Below are positions 51,818 through 55,937 of a DNA stretch of 55,937 bases, piece after piece (within the stretch, counting starts at the first letter, position 1; every line of letters starts with the position of its first letter). The stretch is from Raoultibacter timonensis (GTDB lineage: Bacteria; Actinomycetota; Coriobacteriia; Coriobacteriales; Eggerthellaceae), in assembly GCF_900240215.1 (NCBI RefSeq), contig NZ_LT964679.1:137746-193682 (forward strand), in the 5' to 3' direction. The notes below the pieces were generated by a model. That model worked only from the letters and a program-made list of their open reading frames with translations, did not search any database and was not told the origin of the DNA. A program made the position numbers and the translations under genes.

Positions 51818-53449
51818 CTATGCGGTCACGCTATCGAAGTCATCCATCATGTCCTTGATGGAAAGAACGCCCAGGATGAAGCCTCGCCCGATCGAGCCGC
51901 CGGGAAGCACCATGGGGTACTCGTGGCCGTAGAACGATCCGCCGCAGTCTCCTGCCGCCCACAGACCCTTGATGACGTCGCCGTTGTTGTTGAGCACGCG
52001 GCTGTGCTCTTCGACCTGCAGGCCGCCGACGGTCGCGAGCACGCCGGGAGCGCGCTTGATGGCGTAGAATGGGGGCTCCTTGATGGCGTTGTAGCCCATG
52101 AACTCGCCCTTGACGCCGAAGTCCTCGTCGACGCCCTTCTCGCACAGCTCGTTGTAGCGCTCGACGGTCGCAAGGAAGGTCTCCTTGTCGATGTCGTAGG
52201 CATCCGCCAGGCCTTCAAGCGTGTCGGATTCGATGATGGCCCCGCCCTTCACGGCCTTCGCCCAATCGTTTGCGGGGTCGGCTGTCTCGCGGCTGTGGCT
52301 GTTGGGGTTGGGCATGTCATCGATGTGGTCCATCCAGTGCGAATCGGTGATTTGGAAGGCGAGCTTCTCGGGCTGCGCCGCCACCGCCTGCACAACGCCC
52401 TGGTAGGGTGCGTCCTCGTTGCCGAAGCGCTCGCCCTTCTTGTTCACGCGCAGCCACGGGATGCCGGAGAAGGGCGCGTTGCCCTCGGGCAGCCACGTGG
52501 GGTCGAAGTGCATCATGAGCGCGTGGGGCGCAGGCGTGATCTGCGCGTTGATCCACGAGCCCATCCTCACGGCGTCGCCGGTGTTGTTGGGGGCTCCATG
52601 CATGTTGTGCACGCCGAGCAAGAGGGGAGCGTAGCATTCGAGCATCTCCTCGTCGTCGGAGATGTCGCCGCATGCCATCAAGACGCCCTTGGAGGTGTTG
52701 ACGCGTACGTACTCGCCCTTCTTGTTCTGCCCGATGACGCCGGTCACCGCACCGCTCTCGTCGGTGATAAGCTGCACGGCGGGCGTGTCCCACAGCATGG
52801 TGGCGCCTGCGGCTTCGGCCTTGTCTCCCATGAGTTTGAGGAGCTCTGCGTACTGGGCGTAACGGGTCGAGAAATCGTTGTCGACGTACCATCCGAGGGT
52901 CTGGCCCTTTTCGACGACGACGGGGGTCAGCTCCGTGGTGTTGTCGAGGATCCAGTTCATCACTTCGCCGCCGCGGTTCAAAAAGTTCATGACCAGCTTC
53001 CCGTTGTCGCGGCCGTTCGAGATCTCGGCGAAATCGGCGTACAGCTTGCCGGTGTCGAACGGCTCTCCGCCCGATTCGAGCCACACCTTGTTGTTGATGG
53101 CGTTGGCGCACCAGCCGTTCGAGATCGCGGCGTTTCCCTTCTGCAGAACGACGGTGTTCAGCCCGTGGGTGGCTGCGTACATGGCCGACGGCGCTCCGGC
53201 AGCGCCCAATCCGACGATGCAGACGTCGGCGTCGTAGGTCTCGACGAAATCGGTGATGGGCTCGGGCTTTTTAGACCAGCTCCACCGTCCGCCTTCCGTT
53301 GCGGTTGCCGCGCCGTCGGACTTCTGCGTATCCTCGGCAGATGCCGAAGGACTCGCGGGCGAGCAGGCGGCCAAGCCGGCTCCGGCGGCAACGGCCGCAC
53401 CGCTTGCCAGTGCTCCCTTTAAAAAACTGCGCCTCGAAAGATCCCTCAT
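51818..53449 (-). CDS. Secreted FAD-dependent reductase, fumarate reductase flavoprotein type
   Basis: 543-residue flavoprotein. The Tat motif LSRRSFLKGALASGAAV is followed by LAAC, so probably an exported lipoprotein. The FAD motif is VCIVGLGAAGAPSAMYA near residue 75. The C-terminus has LATVGGL and WAAGDCGGSFYGHEYP. No haem or FMN domain is attached and no cytochrome gene is beside it. GGAGG lies before the ATG. The divergent LuxR gene at 53.7 kb is the likely regulator. Electron acceptor unknown. Confidence 0.88.
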   Translation of the reverse strand: MRDLSRRSFLKGALASGAAVAAGAGLAACSPASPSASAEDTQKSDGAATATEGGRWSWSKKPEPITDFVETYDADVCIVGLGAAGAPSAMYAATHGLNTVVLQKGNAAISNGWCANAINNKVWLESGGEPFDTGKLYADFAEISNGRDNGKLVMNFLNRGGEVMNWILDNTTELTPVVVEKGQTLGWYVDNDFSTRYAQYAELLKLMGDKAEAAGATMLWDTPAVQLITDESGAVTGVIGQNKKGEYVRVNTSKGVLMACGDISDDEEMLECYAPLLLGVHNMHGAPNNTGDAVRMGSWINAQITPAPHALMMHFDPTWLPEGNAPFSGIPWLRVNKKGERFGNEDAPYQGVVQAVAAQPEKLAFQITDSHWMDHIDDMPNPNSHSRETADPANDWAKAVKGGAIIESDTLEGLADAYDIDKETFLATVERYNELCEKGVDEDFGVKGEFMGYNAIKEPPFYAIKRAPGVLATVGGLQVEEHSRVLNNNGDVIKGLWAAGDCGGSFYGHEYPMVLPGGSIGRGFILGVLSIKDMMDDFDSVTA

Positions 53450-53678
53450 AGTAGCCTCCGTTCCTCTAAGCGTCCCCCGTGCAAAATCCCTGTTTCGTGC
53501 TATAACGTTTGATCGTGCCCGGGGCGCTGCGTATCCCTTTACGCAACAGGTAAAAGGTTAGTCACCCCGTGCTTTTTTGAAATCGCAACACGCTGCTTCT
53601 TCTGGGTGATTTCTCGGGGATTTTGTCACCCTTTTGCAGAAAAGTTGGGTTATGCGACCGGATATGAGGGTGGTGCAG

Positions 53679-55169
53679 ATGGCTCGGGAGACCGTATCGT
53701 TCAGCATTCAAGCCGAAAAACTGTGGAAGAGCTTCTTCCCGGTTCCGTTCTGTTTTATGGGAATGGGCATCTTTCGCGTATGGACCGAAACCCTGTATGC
53801 CAACTCGCAAGTCGATTTTCCCGCGCTTTCTTTCGGTACATTGGTGTCGTTTTTCGATGCCTACGCGCTGTTCGACTACCTCTCGGCCTTCATTCTTGTC
53901 CTTTTAGCGGTTTTCGCCAAAAGAATTGCGCCTTTGTACACGCATCCGTGGGCGATCGTTGTGACGTTCGTGGCGATGATAAGCGCGGTGTGTATCAATT
54001 TCGCATCCATCTACTATCCCGAGCTGGCGTCCGCCCTCAGGCTGCCGGCCGTCATATCCGGCTCGGTCGGCGTTGCGCTCATCCTCATGCTCTGGTCGGA
54101 GTTCTTCGGCTGCATCAATCCTGTGCGCGTTGTCGGCTACTATGCTGCAGGCATCATCGTCAGCTGCATCATCCTCTGGATGTTCAAAGGGCTTTTGCTG
54201 CCGTGGCTGTGGGTGGGGACGTGCGTCGTGCCCGTGGTCTCGCTTCTGTGCCTCTGGCGATCGTACACGAGGCTGCCCTTCGATGCGTACCCGCCCGCAT
54301 ACCAGCACGACTTTCTCTTCCCGTGGAAACCGGTGCTGGTTATCGGCATCTACTCGTTCGTGTACGGCATGCGCGGCGGCGTTTTCTCGAACACCCTGTC
54401 GATGAACTCCGGCATGGGCGCGTTCGCGGGCGCGCTCGTGGTGTATCTGCTCGTGAGCCGATTCGGCGAGAAGCTCGATTTCTCGTTGCTCTGGAAGATG
54501 GCCATGCCCCTCATGATCGTGTCGCTTGCGCCCTTGGACGGGGTCGTGGCCGAGTGGTCGACGATCGCGGATTTCTGCGCGTTGGCGAGCTACACCATAC
54601 TGCTGCTGCTCATCATGGCCATCATGAGTAACCTGTGCTACCGCTACGGGGTCTGCGCGCTCTGGATCTTCGCGATCGAGCGGGCCATCCGCATGGCGTC
54701 GTCCCAAACGGGACGGCTCGTCGGCGAGAACATCGTGAACTCGACCGCGCTCCCCGATTTCGCCCAGTCGCTTGCGCTGGTGGTCATGGCGGGCTCGCTC
54801 GTCGCCGTCATGTGCGTGTTCTTCTCGGAAAAGCACGTCACCTCGCAATGGGGCGTAGTGCTCAAGCATCCCATAGCCGACGATCTGGAACTCTACATGG
54901 AGAAGAACCGCCTGGGCATCAAGTGCAAGGAGCTTGCCGACGATCACGGCCTCACGGCGCGCGAGAGCGAGATCCTGCTCCTCATCGCCCGGGGAAAGCA
55001 CCTCTCGCAGATCGCCGGCGAGCTGAGTATCAGCAACAACACGGTGAAGACGCACATCCGCCACATCTATGCGAAGCTCGCCGTCAATTCCCGAAACGAG
55101 CTCATGGCTTTGCTGGGAGTCAAGAAGCGGTCCGCGAAGAGCGCAGAGAAAGACTCCATCCCAGGATGA
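53679..55169 (+). CDS. LuxR-type regulator with MFS-like membrane sensor domain
   Basis: 496-residue membrane-bound regulator with roughly twelve hydrophobic segments and a C-terminal LuxR helix-turn-helix (LTARESEILLLIARGK, IAGELSISNNTVKTHIRHIYAKLAVNSRNELM). The frame has earlier ATGs at 53634 to 53664, but GAGGGTGG lies 6 bases before the ATG at 53679, so that start is preferred. It is divergent from the fourth flavoprotein gene with a 229-base control region. Sensor ligand unknown. Confidence 0.85.
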   Translation: MARETVSFSIQAEKLWKSFFPVPFCFMGMGIFRVWTETLYANSQVDFPALSFGTLVSFFDAYALFDYLSAFILVLLAVFAKRIAPLYTHPWAIVVTFVAMISAVCINFASIYYPELASALRLPAVISGSVGVALILMLWSEFFGCINPVRVVGYYAAGIIVSCIILWMFKGLLLPWLWVGTCVVPVVSLLCLWRSYTRLPFDAYPPAYQHDFLFPWKPVLVIGIYSFVYGMRGGVFSNTLSMNSGMGAFAGALVVYLLVSRFGEKLDFSLLWKMAMPLMIVSLAPLDGVVAEWSTIADFCALASYTILLLLIMAIMSNLCYRYGVCALWIFAIERAIRMASSQTGRLVGENIVNSTALPDFAQSLALVVMAGSLVAVMCVFFSEKHVTSQWGVVLKHPIADDLELYMEKNRLGIKCKELADDHGLTARESEILLLIARGKHLSQIAGELSISNNTVKTHIRHIYAKLAVNSRNELMALLGVKKRSAKSAEKDSIPG

Positions 55170-55221
55170 CATCATGGTGTATTTTTCGCGGCTTGCGGGG
55201 TCGTCGTGTACAATGCAGCGC

Positions 55222-55452
55222 ATGGACAAAAAGCGAGTGGAAATAGACGAGGATAAACGCAAGGACCTGCACGAGTCCTTCAATAACCGCATCTCGTACG
55301 TGTGCAAGCTCGCGGCGCTCGTCATCGCCGTTGTCGCGTTCGGGTCGGTCATCCTCGGCCAGGACGATAAGACGTTCGTCATCCTCGGCCTGTGCGTCTC
55401 GGTCGCCCTGCTCGCCATCTCATCGCTGCAAGACAATTCCGGCAAAAAGTAA
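55222..55452 (+). CDS. Small two-span membrane protein, hypothetical
   Basis: 76-residue protein with a charged N-terminus (MDKKRVEIDEDKRKDLHESF) and two hydrophobic spans (VCKLAALVIAVVAFGSVILG and TFVILGLCVSVALLAI). An ATG three codons earlier (55213) is possible. No strong ribosome site is visible. It precedes uppP by 15 bases and is probably co-transcribed with it. Function unknown. Confidence 0.7.
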   Translation: MDKKRVEIDEDKRKDLHESFNNRISYVCKLAALVIAVVAFGSVILGQDDKTFVILGLCVSVALLAISSLQDNSGKK

Positions 55453-55467
55453 AAGGTATTCAAACGT

Positions 55468-55937
55468 ATGATTATCGAAGCGCTCAAGGCCTTCCTCATC
55501 GGCATCGTCGAGGGCATCACCGAATGGCTTCCCATCTCGTCGACCGGCCACATGATCCTCGTCGACGAGTTCGTCAAGCTGCAGGTATCGGAAGAGTTCC
55601 TCGCCCTGTTCCTCGTGGTGATCCAGATCGGCGCCATCCTCGCCGTGCTCATCCTGTACTTCCACAAGCTCAACCCCTTCTCGCCGCGCAAGAGCGCGCC
55701 CGAGAAGAAGAGCACGTGGCGGCTGTGGGGGATGGTCGTGATCGGTTGCATTCCCGCCGCGATCTTCGGCTTCGCGCTCGATGATTGGGTAAACGAGCAC
55801 TTCTACAACAAGGTCGTCGTGGCCGCGATGCTCATCTTGTACGGCATCGTCTTCATCGTGCTCGAGTGCCGCAACCGCAAGCGCTTGCGCCAGGCCGAGG
55901 CCATGGTTGCCGCCCCGCGCGGCCGTCATGCGCGCGT
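55468..55937 (+). CDS. uppP: Undecaprenyl-diphosphatase, truncated by window end
   Basis: Membrane enzyme that recycles undecaprenyl pyrophosphate for cell-wall synthesis and gives bacitracin tolerance. The N-terminal 156 residues are in view: the catalytic motif [17 protein letters not shown] is clear, followed by hydrophobic spans ([38 protein letters not shown]). The frame runs off the end of the window, so the C-terminal part with the second catalytic region is not seen. AAAAGG lies before the ATG. Confidence 0.92.
   Translation, partial: MIIEALKAFLIGIVEGITEWLPISSTGHMILVDEFVKLQVSEEFLALFLVVIQIGAILAVLILYFHKLNPFSPRKSAPEKKSTWRLWGMVVIGCIPAAIFGFALDDWVNEHFYNKVVVAAMLILYGIVFIVLECRNRKRLRQAEAMVAAPRGRHAR

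Noticed and set aside
51923..53422. 499-codon frame antisense to the fourth flavoprotein
   Set aside because: Shadow of a well-supported FAD protein; no ribosome site or family motif.
53904..55751. 615-codon frame antisense to LuxR and uppP
   Set aside because: Overlaps three supported genes; highly charged His/Arg/Asp-rich product typical of antisense frames.

Overview
This window looks like chromosomal DNA from a high-GC anaerobic gut actinobacterium of the class Coriobacteriia, most likely family Eggerthellaceae (Eggerthella, Gordonibacter and relatives). The evidence is four secreted Tat/lipoprotein fumarate-reductase-type flavoproteins, three LuxR regulators with an MFS-like membrane half, a hexaheme c-type lipoprotein and a NuoG-type formate dehydrogenase chain. 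The genus call is inference from gene content. No rRNA, tRNA, CRISPR array, integrase or transposase was seen.

Layout. 0-5.6 kb: formate dehydrogenase alpha chain, a nucleoid-associated protein and ettA. 5.8-7.0 kb: an AT-rich orphan gene with a HEPN-like RNase motif, apparently imported. 7.2-11.1 kb: LuxR regulator, small lipoprotein and a flavoprotein reductase. 11.3-16.1 kb: WYL regulator, DUF3788 protein, alkyltransferase-like protein, rhomboid protease, VanZ-like protein and a pyridine-nucleotide disulfide reductase. 16.2-20.9 kb: a minus-strand operon of isochorismatase-like hydrolase, fused permease/binding protein, ATPase, second permease and DUF5996 protein. 21.4-24.9 kb: second LuxR/flavoprotein pair. 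25-33.6 kb: housekeeping and small metabolic genes, including two divergent peptide deformylase paralogs that have each lost a different catalytic residue. 33.8-37.3 kb: hexaheme cytochrome, third flavoprotein and an Ig-like protein.

37.5-49.2 kb is a defence island that abuts the 3' end of guaA. It holds a nuclease-like protein divergent from a 1421-aa SMEK-STAND NTPase (Avs-like), a XamI-type restriction endonuclease with its adenine methyltransferase, an XRE regulator paired with an unrecognised protein, and several decayed genes. guaA carries the conserved 3'-terminal sequence known as an integration site. 50.8-55.9 kb: an XRE/membrane regulator, a fourth flavoprotein divergent from a third LuxR regulator, a small membrane protein and the start of uppP.

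How the genes fit together. Formate oxidation and secreted flavoprotein reductases suggest anaerobic respiration with organic acceptors. Each of three membrane LuxR proteins sits next to one reductase and probably senses its substrate. The least explained parts are the STAND module with its divergent partner, the orphan HEPN-like gene, the XRE/47.2 kb pair, the two odd deformylases and several long perfect palindromes in promoter regions.
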